Shown here in pieces: positions 56,671 through 64,000 of a stretch of DNA of 64,000 bases. The translations under genes were made by a program, and so were the position numbers. Origin of the DNA: Azospirillum humicireducens. GTDB lineage: Bacteria; Pseudomonadota; Alphaproteobacteria; Azospirillales; Azospirillaceae. A model generated the notes under the pieces. That model saw nothing but the letters and a program-made list of their open reading frames with translations. It was not told the DNA's origin and did no database searches. Positions within the stretch are counted from its first letter, which is position 1; every line of letters begins with the position of its first letter. The stretch is taken from positions 389,092 through 453,091 of the forward strand of contig NZ_CP028907.1 of assembly GCF_001639105.2 (NCBI RefSeq). Reading direction: 5' to 3'.

Positions 56671-57393
56671 TTATTCGCGGCCCAGCACCCGGTCCACCAC
56701 GGCGTCGGCCCATTCGCGCGAGCGGAAGCTCGCCTTGGCTTCGACCGGGTCGTAGACGCGCTCCACCCAATCCCAGAACTCGATCGGTCGCTTCTGGTTG
56801 TAGGCGGCATACAATTCGAAGAAGTAATCGAGGATGCCGGTCTTGGCCTGCTTGAAGTGGCCGTACCGCCAGGACAGCTGCTTCATCGCTTCGTCGAGCG
56901 GCTTGCCTTCATGGGCGAACAGGTAGAGCGTCGACATGAAGCCGGCGCGGTCGGCGCCGGACTTGCAATGCATCAGCGCCGGATAGCTCATGGTCTTGAA
57001 CAGTTCGCGCGCCTTCAGAAGGGTTTCCTTCTTCGGCATGTCGCGGGAGTTCACCGGGAAATCGACCAGTTCCAGCCCATGGGCGCGGCAGGCCTCCGCC
57101 TCCAGGATGTAGGAGGCGCAGTCGCGCGAGCCGCGCAGATTGAGGATCGTCTTCACGCCGTTACGAGCCGCCGCAGCGATGTGGGAGGGTGACGGCTGGC
57201 TCGCCCGGTACATGTTGGGCGAGATGCGGTAGGTGTTCGAATAGATCAGCCGGAAGCAGGCGTGGTCGATGAACACGCTTTCCAGATGGCCGAGCGCGCG
57301 CTGCCACGGCGTTGCCATGCGGCTGCGGTTGCGCTTGATCGCGTCGGCCAGCGCGGTGGTGGTGACCGCCCGCAGATAGCTTTTCTTCGCCAA
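56671..57393 (-). CDS. Tyrosine/dual-specificity phosphatase-like protein
   Basis: This protein (about 240 residues from TTG 57393) has the complete phosphatase P-loop LMHCKSGADRAG (Cys and Arg present) and an upstream general-acid candidate Asp in LVDFPVNSRDMP. It resembles bacterial DSP-like or PTP-like phosphatases related to SIW14/YopH folds. The start is unsure: TTG 57393 with GAAAGG upstream, ATG 57318 or a longer frame to 57450. It lies next to a tandem pair of unknown proteins on the same strand. Confidence 0.75.
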   Translation of the reverse strand: MAKKSYLRAVTTTALADAIKRNRSRMATPWQRALGHLESVFIDHACFRLIYSNTYRISPNMYRASQPSPSHIAAAARNGVKTILNLRGSRDCASYILEAEACRAHGLELVDFPVNSRDMPKKETLLKARELFKTMSYPALMHCKSGADRAGFMSTLYLFAHEGKPLDEAMKQLSWRYGHFKQAKTGILDYFFELYAAYNQKRPIEFWDWVERVYDPVEAKASFRSREWADAVVDRVLGRE

Positions 57394-57459
57394 CTTAGAC
57401 CTTTCGACTCTGACGGAACGCCAACATAGGCATGGTCGCCGTTCCGTCAAGAACCCCCG

Positions 57460-58458
57460 TCACACCGTCTTCCCCTGCAGCCGCACATACATGCCGTATT
57501 GCGTGGCCAGGGTCAGCACGATTTCCATATAGAGGTTGATCAGGCCGTTGGCGTAGAAGGCCGGGCAGCCGGTGTAGTGGCGTTCCCCCGCCATCGCGGT
57601 CGGCTCGATCAGGTCGGTGTTGAGGACGATCAGGTCCTTGTCCGGATCATGGAGGAAGGCCGACTGGTCGCTGCGCAGCGGGTGGATGGCCTGATGGTCG
57701 TCGGCCTCGATCTTTCCCGCCGCCATGAACTGGCACAGCATGCCCAGGCTGCCCATGGCGAGCGGCAGCACCTGCTTCAGGCTGCGGCGGGCGAGGTCGT
57801 CATAGGCGGCGGCCTCCAGACCCGGACGCAGCAGCGGGGCGGCTTCCACCAGATTCCAGCAGACATGAAGCGCGGTGTGGCTGCCGGTCTTGGTGATCGA
57901 CAGCATGTCGTAGCCGGACGGACCGTGCAGGACCGACCTCTGCAACTCGCGACCCAGCACATAGCCGGCGGCGGCCATGTCGGTGATGGTTCCCTCGGTC
58001 CGGCAGCGGTCCTCCTCCACCATCACCTTGATCGCCCAATCCTTGATGATGGCGTCCAGCAGATGGCAGACCGAATCGCGCAGGAAGCCGACCAGGCGGT
58101 CGGGATCGGCGGCATCGATGCCGGCCGGATCGGCGAAGTCCAGCCCGTGCGGCGAGTCCGGCGGGGTGGACAGCATCAGATTGCCGGCCTCGTCGAGCGG
58201 CATGCGGGCGATGATGTGCTCCCGCAGGTCGGCATAGAGAAAGCCCAGCAGGGTGTTGATCGCGACCTTCTCGAAATCCTCCTTGCGGGTGTCGGCATGG
58301 GCCGGGCAGTGACCGGCCAGCGTCAGCAGTTCCTCGCTCAGGAGATAGCTCGGTTCCTCGGCGATGCGGTGCAGGATGGGCGCAAGGTTGATCCGGGTCA
58401 TCCCCGCCTCCTCATGCGCGGATGCGTAGGTCAGGGCGAAATCGTTGGTCCGGGCCAT
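57460..58458 (-). CDS. Unknown protein, tandem paralog A
   Basis: This 332-residue protein matches no family I recognise. It is paralogous to the neighbouring 351-residue protein over its whole length. Shared features are a GHCPAH/QCPFH motif (C51 here), SPHGLD, CHLLDxxI (C131), SGYDMLSITKTGSHTALHVCW (read as YDMLSITKTGSH; C200), RRSLKQ..PL, and GERHYTGCPAFY (C298) followed by an NLYMEIVLTLA helix. Four cysteines align exactly. No signal peptide or clear membrane helix is visible, so it is probably cytoplasmic and may bind metal or haem; that is inference only. Confidence 0.7.
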   Translation of the reverse strand: MARTNDFALTYASAHEEAGMTRINLAPILHRIAEEPSYLLSEELLTLAGHCPAHADTRKEDFEKVAINTLLGFLYADLREHIIARMPLDEAGNLMLSTPPDSPHGLDFADPAGIDAADPDRLVGFLRDSVCHLLDAIIKDWAIKVMVEEDRCRTEGTITDMAAAGYVLGRELQRSVLHGPSGYDMLSITKTGSHTALHVCWNLVEAAPLLRPGLEAAAYDDLARRSLKQVLPLAMGSLGMLCQFMAAGKIEADDHQAIHPLRSDQSAFLHDPDKDLIVLNTDLIEPTAMAGERHYTGCPAFYANGLINLYMEIVLTLATQYGMYVRLQGKTV

Positions 58459-58463
58459 CGGGC

Positions 58464-59519
58464 TCAGCCCTCCTGCAGGCGGTCGTAGACGGAATATTCC
58501 AGGGCCAGCCCGGCCACGATGTCCAGATACAGCTTGATCAGGTTCGTGGTGTAGAAGGCCGGGCAGCCGGTGTAGTAGCGCTCGCCGGGCTTGGCGAAGG
58601 TCACGATGGGATCGGCGTTCAGCCGGATCAGCCCGTTGCCGTCCAGCACGAAGGCGGTCTGGTCCTTGGGCAGCCGGTGAACCGCCAGCCCGTCGGCCGG
58701 CTCGATTCCGCTTTCCTCCATGTAATGGACCAGCATGCCGAGGCTGGCCATCGACAGCGGCACGATCTGCTTCAGGCTGCGGTGGACAAGGTCGTCGTAG
58801 AAGGCGGCGTCGCGGCCGGGCACCAGCAGGGGAGCCGCCTCCACCAGCGCCCAGCAGATGTGGATCGCGGTGTGGCTGCCGGTCTTGGTGATCGACAGCA
58901 TGTCGTAGCCGGCGCGCTGGTAGAGCGGCGAATGTTCCAGCACGCTGCGCAGGACGAAGGTCGCCGCCGCCTCCAGCGAGATGGCGCCGGTTCCCTGGGA
59001 ACGGAAATACTCCTCCTCATGCACCAGATCGACGGCCCAGCCGGTGATCAGCCCGTCCAGCAGATGGCAGGTTGCGTCGCGCAGGACGGAGCAGAGAACG
59101 TCGGGCTCCGCCGCGGCCATGGCGGCGCGGTCGGCCGGGTCCAGCCCGTGGGGGGAGCGCGGCGGGATCGGCAGCATCGGCCGCCCCTCGTCATCGAAGG
59201 GCAGCTTTTCGGCGATGTGGTCGCGCAGCCGGTTGAACAGCAGGGCCAACAGGCTGTTGACCGCCACCTTGTCGGCATCGTCCTGGGGGATCGGCGGGGC
59301 GCCGTCTGCTGCTCCCTCTGGCTCACCCTCGGTCTTGCCGGCATGGAACGGGCACTGGCCCCCACCCTGCCGGAATTCCTCGCTGAACAGGAAATTCGGC
59401 TCCGCCTGGATGCGCTGCAGGATATGAGCGACCGACACCCGCCCCAGACCGGCCTCGCCATGGGCGGTGTTGAAGGTCTGGGCGAAGTCGTTGGAACGGC
59501 TGGGCAGGGTATCGGACAT
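58464..59519 (-). CDS. Unknown protein, tandem paralog B
   Basis: This 351-residue protein is the upstream partner of paralog A, five bases apart, so the two are co-transcribed and could form a heterodimer. It keeps the four shared cysteines (C56 in QCPFH, C151, C222, C319 in GERYYTGCPAFY) and the YDMLSITKTGSH core, and has an extra acidic/Gly insertion (GEPEGAADGAPP) after the first motif. No known family is evident to me. An ancient duplication explains the pair. Confidence 0.7.
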   Translation of the reverse strand: MSDTLPSRSNDFAQTFNTAHGEAGLGRVSVAHILQRIQAEPNFLFSEEFRQGGGQCPFHAGKTEGEPEGAADGAPPIPQDDADKVAVNSLLALLFNRLRDHIAEKLPFDDEGRPMLPIPPRSPHGLDPADRAAMAAAEPDVLCSVLRDATCHLLDGLITGWAVDLVHEEEYFRSQGTGAISLEAAATFVLRSVLEHSPLYQRAGYDMLSITKTGSHTAIHICWALVEAAPLLVPGRDAAFYDDLVHRSLKQIVPLSMASLGMLVHYMEESGIEPADGLAVHRLPKDQTAFVLDGNGLIRLNADPIVTFAKPGERYYTGCPAFYTTNLIKLYLDIVAGLALEYSVYDRLQEG

Positions 59520-59628
59520 GCGGCGGCTTCCGGCGCGGCTATAGGGCGGATGGGCTACCCTAAAGGCAAATGCCGCACCTGCGCAACGGAGTGTCGCGCC
59601 GCAGCCCGATAATGTCCCGACAACTGCG

Positions 59629-61143
59629 TTATTTTGCCACGATCCGCCCTTCCACCACGGACGCGACCGATTTCTTGGATTCGACGTAATTCATCACAAT
59701 GGTTGCCAGCAACACTGCACCCGATGCATCGACGATCACTTTGGAACGCGGGAAGGCGGAATAGCCGTCCCCGCCCTTCAGCATGTAGTCATTGGTCGCG
59801 ACGCGGTAGATCGCCTGCGGCTCGATCGGCTTGCCCCCCACGGTTACGGACGAGACTCGGCGTCCGGCCGGGGCCTTGGGATCATAGGTCATGGTCAGCC
59901 CCGACACCTGCGGAAAGCGGCCGGCTTTTTCCTCCACCTTGCCGACGCCGTGCTCCAGGGTGGAGATCAGATCCTGGCCCGACATCTCCACCAGCACCCC
60001 GACATTGCCGAAAGGCAGTTCGGCGAAGATGTCGCGGCGGGTCAGGCGATGACCGGCGGGGTGCAGCGCATCGGCGCGTATGCCGCCGCCGTTGGTGATC
60101 GCGACATCGGCCTTCAGCGTCTCGCGCAGGGCGTCGGCGATCAGGTTGCCCATGCTGGCCTCGCGGCTGCGCACCGCGTCCTTGCGGCTGTCCAGCTCGG
60201 TCGTGGCGGTGCCGATCACGGCGGCGAGATCGTTGTCGAGCCGCTTGGTGTAGCCCTCCACCACCGCCTCGACCTCCGGATCCGGGGCGACGCCGGCGGT
60301 GGTGACGAAGCGCCATTCGGTCGGCAGGGTGGTGGTCGCCGGGCCCTTGCCGGAATCCTTGGTTTCCACGGCCAGCTTGACGACGCCAAGATACCGGGCG
60401 TCCTGCCCGGCCTTCAGGATCAGGGTGGAGCCCTCATAGAAGCTGATCGGGTCATGGTCGTGCCCGCCCAGGATCAGGTCGATGCCCTTGACCTTGGCGG
60501 CCAGCTGCCGGTCCTCCTCGATGGTCAGGTGGGTCAGCGCCACCACGACCGCGGCGCCCTTCCCCCGCAGCTCCTTCACCGCCGCCGCCGCAGTCTCCAG
60601 TACCGGCGGAAAGCTGAGTCCGGGGCCGGCGCTCGACAGCCGGGCGGTGTCGGGGGTTATCAGGCCGATGAAGCCCACGGTGATGCCGTCGACCGTCCGG
60701 GTCCAGCTCGGCACCGTCGTCGCGAAGGCGGAGCCGTCGGCGGCGCGCACATTGGTGCCGATCCAGGGGAACTTCGATTCGGCCATCCGCCGCTTCAGCG
60801 CGTCGGGACCGAAGTCGAACTCGTGGTTGCCGAAGGTCACCGCATCGACGCCGATGGCGTTGAACAGGGCGATCATCTGCTCGCCCTGCGTCGTGCCCGA
60901 CAGCAGCGACGGCGACAGGAAATCCCCGCCCACCGTGGTGAAGGCATCGGGGGCCGAGGCGCGTTCGCGCTTGAGCAGGGTCATCAGCGGCCCGAACCCA
61001 CCCTGCCCCTTCACCGGTTCGATCTCGTAGACGTCATTGATGTGCAGGAAGGTCAGCGAGCCGTTCTGCGCCCAAGCGGGCACGGCCATGCCGAGAATGG
61101 CGGCGAACAGCGGAGCGGCGAGAAGACGGATGCGGGACGGCAT
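59629..61143 (-). CDS. 5'-Nucleotidase/UshA-like periplasmic phosphoesterase
   Basis: This 504-residue protein has a signal peptide ending VPAWA-QN. The metallophosphatase domain shows LTFLHINDVYEIEP, TTVGGDFLSPSLLS, VTFGNHEFDFG and LILGGHDHDP (metal ligands). A C-terminal nucleotidase domain carries ITNGGGIRADAL and TNDYMLKGGDGYSAF. It would dephosphorylate nucleotides in the periplasm. Start 61143 is set by the signal peptide; the longer frame to 61338 overlaps the divergent amidotransferase gene. Confidence 0.9.
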   Translation of the reverse strand: MPSRIRLLAAPLFAAILGMAVPAWAQNGSLTFLHINDVYEIEPVKGQGGFGPLMTLLKRERASAPDAFTTVGGDFLSPSLLSGTTQGEQMIALFNAIGVDAVTFGNHEFDFGPDALKRRMAESKFPWIGTNVRAADGSAFATTVPSWTRTVDGITVGFIGLITPDTARLSSAGPGLSFPPVLETAAAAVKELRGKGAAVVVALTHLTIEEDRQLAAKVKGIDLILGGHDHDPISFYEGSTLILKAGQDARYLGVVKLAVETKDSGKGPATTTLPTEWRFVTTAGVAPDPEVEAVVEGYTKRLDNDLAAVIGTATTELDSRKDAVRSREASMGNLIADALRETLKADVAITNGGGIRADALHPAGHRLTRRDIFAELPFGNVGVLVEMSGQDLISTLEHGVGKVEEKAGRFPQVSGLTMTYDPKAPAGRRVSSVTVGGKPIEPQAIYRVATNDYMLKGGDGYSAFPRSKVIVDASGAVLLATIVMNYVESKKSVASVVEGRIVAK

Positions 61144-61330
61144 GGGGCGGACCTCCGGCGCGGCGCGGGACAGGACGGTTGACGGGCACTCTAAACCAGC
61201 AGACCGGCGGAACGCATAGCGGCTTTGCGGGGCGGAGCATGGGATCCGGAGCGCCTGCGGCTTGAACTCCGCCCACGACGGTCTCACAACTTGATGACAC
61301 CCGTGCCAACGACGCGAGCCGAGCAGACCC

Positions 61331-62029
61331 ATGCGCATCCTGGTCGTTCAGAACAGCCGCACCGCTCCCATCGGTCTGGTGGGCGACGCGCTGACCGACA
61401 ACGGCGCCACCCTCCACACCATCGCCGCCAACGAGGGGGAGGCGATCCCGGAAAAGGACGGCTATGCCGGCCTCGTGGTGCTGGGCGGTCCGCAGGACGC
61501 CTGGGACGACGCGAAGGGCCCGCATTTCGGCCGGGTGATGGAAACGATCCGCGCCTTCACCGATGCCGACCGGCCGGTGATGGGCATCTGCCTGGGGGCG
61601 CAGCTCGCCGCCCGCGCCTATGGTGCCAAGGTCTACCGCCACACCACTCCGGAACTGGGCATCCACCGGGTGAGCCTGACCGACGGCGCGCAGAACGACC
61701 CGCTGCTGGGTGGCTTCGGTCCGGCGCTGAACCTCGCACAGTGGCATTATGACACCTTCGAATTTCCCGAGGGCGCCGTACCGCTGGCCTTCAGCGAGGC
61801 GTGCGACCGGCAGGCCTTCCGGCTCGGCCGCGCCACCTACGCCTTCCAGTTCCACCCGGAGGCGACAGGCGAGATTCTGCGCGGCTGGGCCTCCCGCATC
61901 CGGGAGGAGGCGCGGGAGAGCAATGCCGACATGCTGCACGGGCTGGAGGATTCCATCGCCACCCATCTGCCGGTGGCGGAGCAGTTCACCCGCGCTATGA
62001 CCCGGCGCTGGCTGGATCTGGCGCGCTGA
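61331..62029 (+). CDS. Class I glutamine amidotransferase domain protein
   Basis: This 232-residue protein has the amidotransferase nucleophile in MGICLGAQLAARA, the oxyanion segment LVVLGGPQDAWDD and the catalytic histidine in AFQFHPEATG. It resembles GMP-synthase-like stand-alone GATases such as those used for gamma-glutamyl hydrolysis. Its partner substrate is not evident. It converges with the MobA-fusion gene, overlapping its 3' end by 35 bases. Confidence 0.85.
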   Translation: MRILVVQNSRTAPIGLVGDALTDNGATLHTIAANEGEAIPEKDGYAGLVVLGGPQDAWDDAKGPHFGRVMETIRAFTDADRPVMGICLGAQLAARAYGAKVYRHTTPELGIHRVSLTDGAQNDPLLGGFGPALNLAQWHYDTFEFPEGAVPLAFSEACDRQAFRLGRATYAFQFHPEATGEILRGWASRIREEARESNADMLHGLEDSIATHLPVAEQFTRAMTRRWLDLAR

Positions 62030-63653
62030 CCCTTTCTTGGCTGGCGGTTTCGGTGAAGCGGGCCAGCAGGTCGGGGGTGTCGACGTCGTAGAGGATGCCG
62101 GCATCCTCAACCGCCACCTCGCACAGCCGGTCGGCATGCTGGCCGATCAACCGCTTCGCCCCGGCATCGCCGCTCAGCGCCGCCATTTCGGTGAAGAAGG
62201 CGCGGTCCCACAGAACGGGATTGCCCTGCTTGCCATGGGCGGTCGGCACGCAGATGGCGCGGCCTTCCAGCGGGCTGTAGGCGGCGATCAGCCGGTCGAT
62301 CACGGCGGACGCCACCCGCGGCATGTCGCCCAGGCAGACGATCACCGCATCCGACTCGCTCGGCACCGCCGCCAGCCCGGCGCGCAGCGAACTGCTCAGC
62401 CCCTCGGCGAAGGCGGGATTGTGGACGAAGGTCACCGGACGGTCGGCCAGCGCCCGCGCCACGCTTTCCCCCTGGTGGCCGGTGACGACGATGACGTTGG
62501 CGGCCTGGGAGGCCAGGGCGGCATCGACCGCGCGGGCGACCAGCGGTGCGCCGTTCACCTCCGCCAGCAGCTTGTTGGTCGGTCCCATACGGCTGGAGCG
62601 TCCGGCCGCCAGCACCAGCGCGGTGACGCGCGGCGCCCGTGGAGGCTGAGCCGCCACGCCGGCCCGCGGCAGGGGCCGCGTCGGAATCTCCGCCAGCAGC
62701 CCGCCGATGCCCATCCGCATCACCTCCGCCCTGCCCGGCGGCACGCCCGCCGCAATCCGCTGCAGCACCCAGTCGAAGCCGTTCAGCTTGGGCGACCGTG
62801 CGCAGCCCGGCAGGCCCAGCACCGGCCGATCCCCCCGTCGGGCCAGCAGCAGCAGGTTGCCCGGATCCACCGGCATGCCGAAATGCTCCACCACGCCCCC
62901 GGCCCGCTCGATGGCCGCGGGCAGCACGTCGCGCCGGTCGGTGATGGCGGAGGCACCGGCGATCAGCAACAGGTCAGCCGATGGCATCGCGGCGATCTGG
63001 TCCGCCAGTGCGCCCTCCTCATGGGCGCAGCGCGCCTCATGGGCCAGCGAGCCACCGAGAGCCTCCACCCGCTCCCGCGTCACCGCCACCGTCTTGTCGA
63101 GGACGCTGTCCTTCACCCCCGGCAGCCGGGTCTGGATCAGCGCCACCGACAACGGGCGGTAGGGCAGGACGGCCAACGGTGCCGGCCCGTCGGCCGCCAG
63201 ACGCTCCGCCTGTTCCACCGCGGCGGCGGGGGCGGCAAAGGGGATGATCTTGACGGTCGCCAGCATCTGGCCCGGTTCGACCGGGGCGTAATCCGGCAGG
63301 GTGGCGATGGTGACGCTCTCGTCGATGGCGTTGACCGCGTCGATGCGCGCCGGGTCGAGGCGAAGCAGGCCGCGCGCCTCGGCGAACAGGTTGACGCGGC
63401 CGGTGAAGGCGGCGGCGACCTGCACGTCGGCGCCCGCGACTGCGGCGGCGATGCGGGTCGCGGCGGCGTCCTCCGCGATGTCGGCATCCGTCAGCTTGGC
63501 GGCGATCACCTCGCCGACGCCAGCGTCGCGCAATGCCACGACATCCGCGGCCGACAGACGCCGGCCCTTCTTGAAGGCAAGCGCCCCCAGGCGGAGCGAA
63601 TGGGCAAGGATGGCGCCCTCTGCGTCTGACAGGGGAAGCGGGCCGAAAAACAT
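61995..63653 (-). CDS. MoeA-like plus MobA/MocA nucleotidyltransferase fusion
   Basis: This 552-residue protein has an N-terminal molybdopterin-binding (MoeA/MogA-like) part, including LLLIAGASAITDRRDVLPAAI and GMPVDPGNLLLLARRGDRPVLGLPGCARSPK. Its C-terminal MobA/MocA part has LVLAAGRSSRMGPTNKLL and IVCLGDMPRVASAVIDRL. Such fusions make cytosine-dinucleotide cofactor for XDH-family enzymes and often accompany coxSLM. ATG 63653 was chosen; the frame reaching 63716 adds a low-complexity start. It probably serves the cox enzyme encoded 14 kb away. Confidence 0.88.
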   Translation of the reverse strand: MFFGPLPLSDAEGAILAHSLRLGALAFKKGRRLSAADVVALRDAGVGEVIAAKLTDADIAEDAAATRIAAAVAGADVQVAAAFTGRVNLFAEARGLLRLDPARIDAVNAIDESVTIATLPDYAPVEPGQMLATVKIIPFAAPAAAVEQAERLAADGPAPLAVLPYRPLSVALIQTRLPGVKDSVLDKTVAVTRERVEALGGSLAHEARCAHEEGALADQIAAMPSADLLLIAGASAITDRRDVLPAAIERAGGVVEHFGMPVDPGNLLLLARRGDRPVLGLPGCARSPKLNGFDWVLQRIAAGVPPGRAEVMRMGIGGLLAEIPTRPLPRAGVAAQPPRAPRVTALVLAAGRSSRMGPTNKLLAEVNGAPLVARAVDAALASQAANVIVVTGHQGESVARALADRPVTFVHNPAFAEGLSSSLRAGLAAVPSESDAVIVCLGDMPRVASAVIDRLIAAYSPLEGRAICVPTAHGKQGNPVLWDRAFFTEMAALSGDAGAKRLIGQHADRLCEVAVEDAGILYDVDTPDLLARFTETASQERVSAPDPASAGS

Positions 63654-63772
63654 GGGGGCTCCGGGCGGGCACGAAGGATTGCCCTCCGATATGGCGGCCG
63701 GACCATCACCAGGCAATGGCCGGGTTGCCGCCTTGGCAGGCGCGACTGCCGTCCGGAGCCCCCCCCGTCAGG

Positions 63773-64000
63773 TCACGACTTCGTCGCCACGCCCAGCTTG
63801 GCCTGCACGGCCGCCAGACCGTCCTTGCCGTCGATGGTTGTGACGCCGTTCAGCCAGCCCTTCAGCACGTCGGGGTTCTTCTTCAGCCAGGCCTTGGCGG
63901 CGGCATCGGGCTTCTTGTTGCCGTTCATGATCTCGCCCATCACCGCATTTTCCATGTCCAGGGTGAAGGACAGGTTGGACAGCAGCTTGCCGACATTCGG
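63773..64000 (-). CDS. C-terminal end of a glycine-betaine/choline-type ABC solute-binding protein (partial)
   Basis: Only the last 75 codons lie in the window; the gene continues beyond 64000. The end contains LSFTLDMENAVMGEI, DAAAKAWLKKNPDVLKGWL and GVTTIDGKDG, which match the closing helices of OpuAC/ProX-type binding proteins. Compatible-solute uptake is likely, but the ligand cannot be assigned from this fragment. Confidence 0.75.
   Translation of the reverse strand, partial: PNVGKLLSNLSFTLDMENAVMGEIMNGNKKPDAAAKAWLKKNPDVLKGWLNGVTTIDGKDGLAAVQAKLGVATKS

Noticed and set aside
57394..57450. Longer N-terminus for the phosphatase
   Set aside because: It begins at a TTG without a ribosome site and contains cysteine/arginine-rich residues unlike a conserved start. 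TTG 57393 has GAAAGG upstream.

Overview
The window reads as a chromosomal or large-replicon segment of a GC-rich free-living alphaproteobacterium, most like Azospirillum or a close Rhodospirillales relative. This is inferred from gene content (uptake hydrogenase, nirK/nor denitrification, form II cox cluster, TRAP carriers, alkylresorcinol-type PKS) and from one Shine-Dalgarno region that is an exact complement of a typical alphaproteobacterial 16S 3' end. No species call is possible from sequence alone. I saw no rRNA, tRNA, CRISPR array or complete insertion sequence.

Region 1 (1-14.5 kb), hydrogen oxidation. A maturation block hupD-hupF-hupG-hupH-hupIJ-hypA-hupR-hupE precedes the structural operon hupS-hupL-hupC, which has its own very good sigma54 promoter (5908-5923). 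The small subunit carries the six-cysteine proximal cluster pattern of oxygen-tolerant membrane hydrogenases. A 761-residue methyltransferase/glycosyltransferase/FkbM fusion sits between hupC and a reversed hypF.

Region 2 (14.5-20.3 kb). A type III polyketide synthase and its ICMT-type partner are followed by a decayed SDR fragment. Next come a DctPQM TRAP transporter and a 26-codon mini-gene with an extreme Shine-Dalgarno sequence and its own terminator.

Region 3 (20.3-28.2 kb), denitrification. The order is nirK (class II), norC-norB-norQ-norD-mogA (reverse), then norE-norF and a 51-residue membrane protein (forward). FNR/NnrR boxes lie upstream of nirK and between norC and norE.

Region 4 (28.4-37.5 kb). 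An aromatic/aspartate aminotransferase, a YitT membrane protein, a YchJ-like protein and a TetR-RND efflux module are followed by an NhaD-like antiporter. A third perfect FNR box, followed by several hairpins and a terminator at 35745-35887, may define a small RNA.

Region 5 (37.5-48.4 kb). A TAXI-type TRAP system with DUF1850 (reverse) is divergent from a form II carbon-monoxide-dehydrogenase-like operon coxSLM-coxDE-xdhC halves.

Region 6 (48.6-54.4 kb). An abutting histidine kinase, orphan solute-binding protein and response regulator-GGDEF form a signalling module.

Region 7 (54.8-64 kb). This holds threonine dehydratase, a second YitT protein, a tyrosine phosphatase, a tandem pair of unknown paralogous proteins, a 5'-nucleotidase-like enzyme, a glutamine amidotransferase, a MoeA-like/MobA-like fusion and the end of a glycine-betaine-type binding protein. 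Together the genes fit a bacterium switching between aerobic lithotrophy on H2 (and possibly CO) and nitrite/NO respiration.
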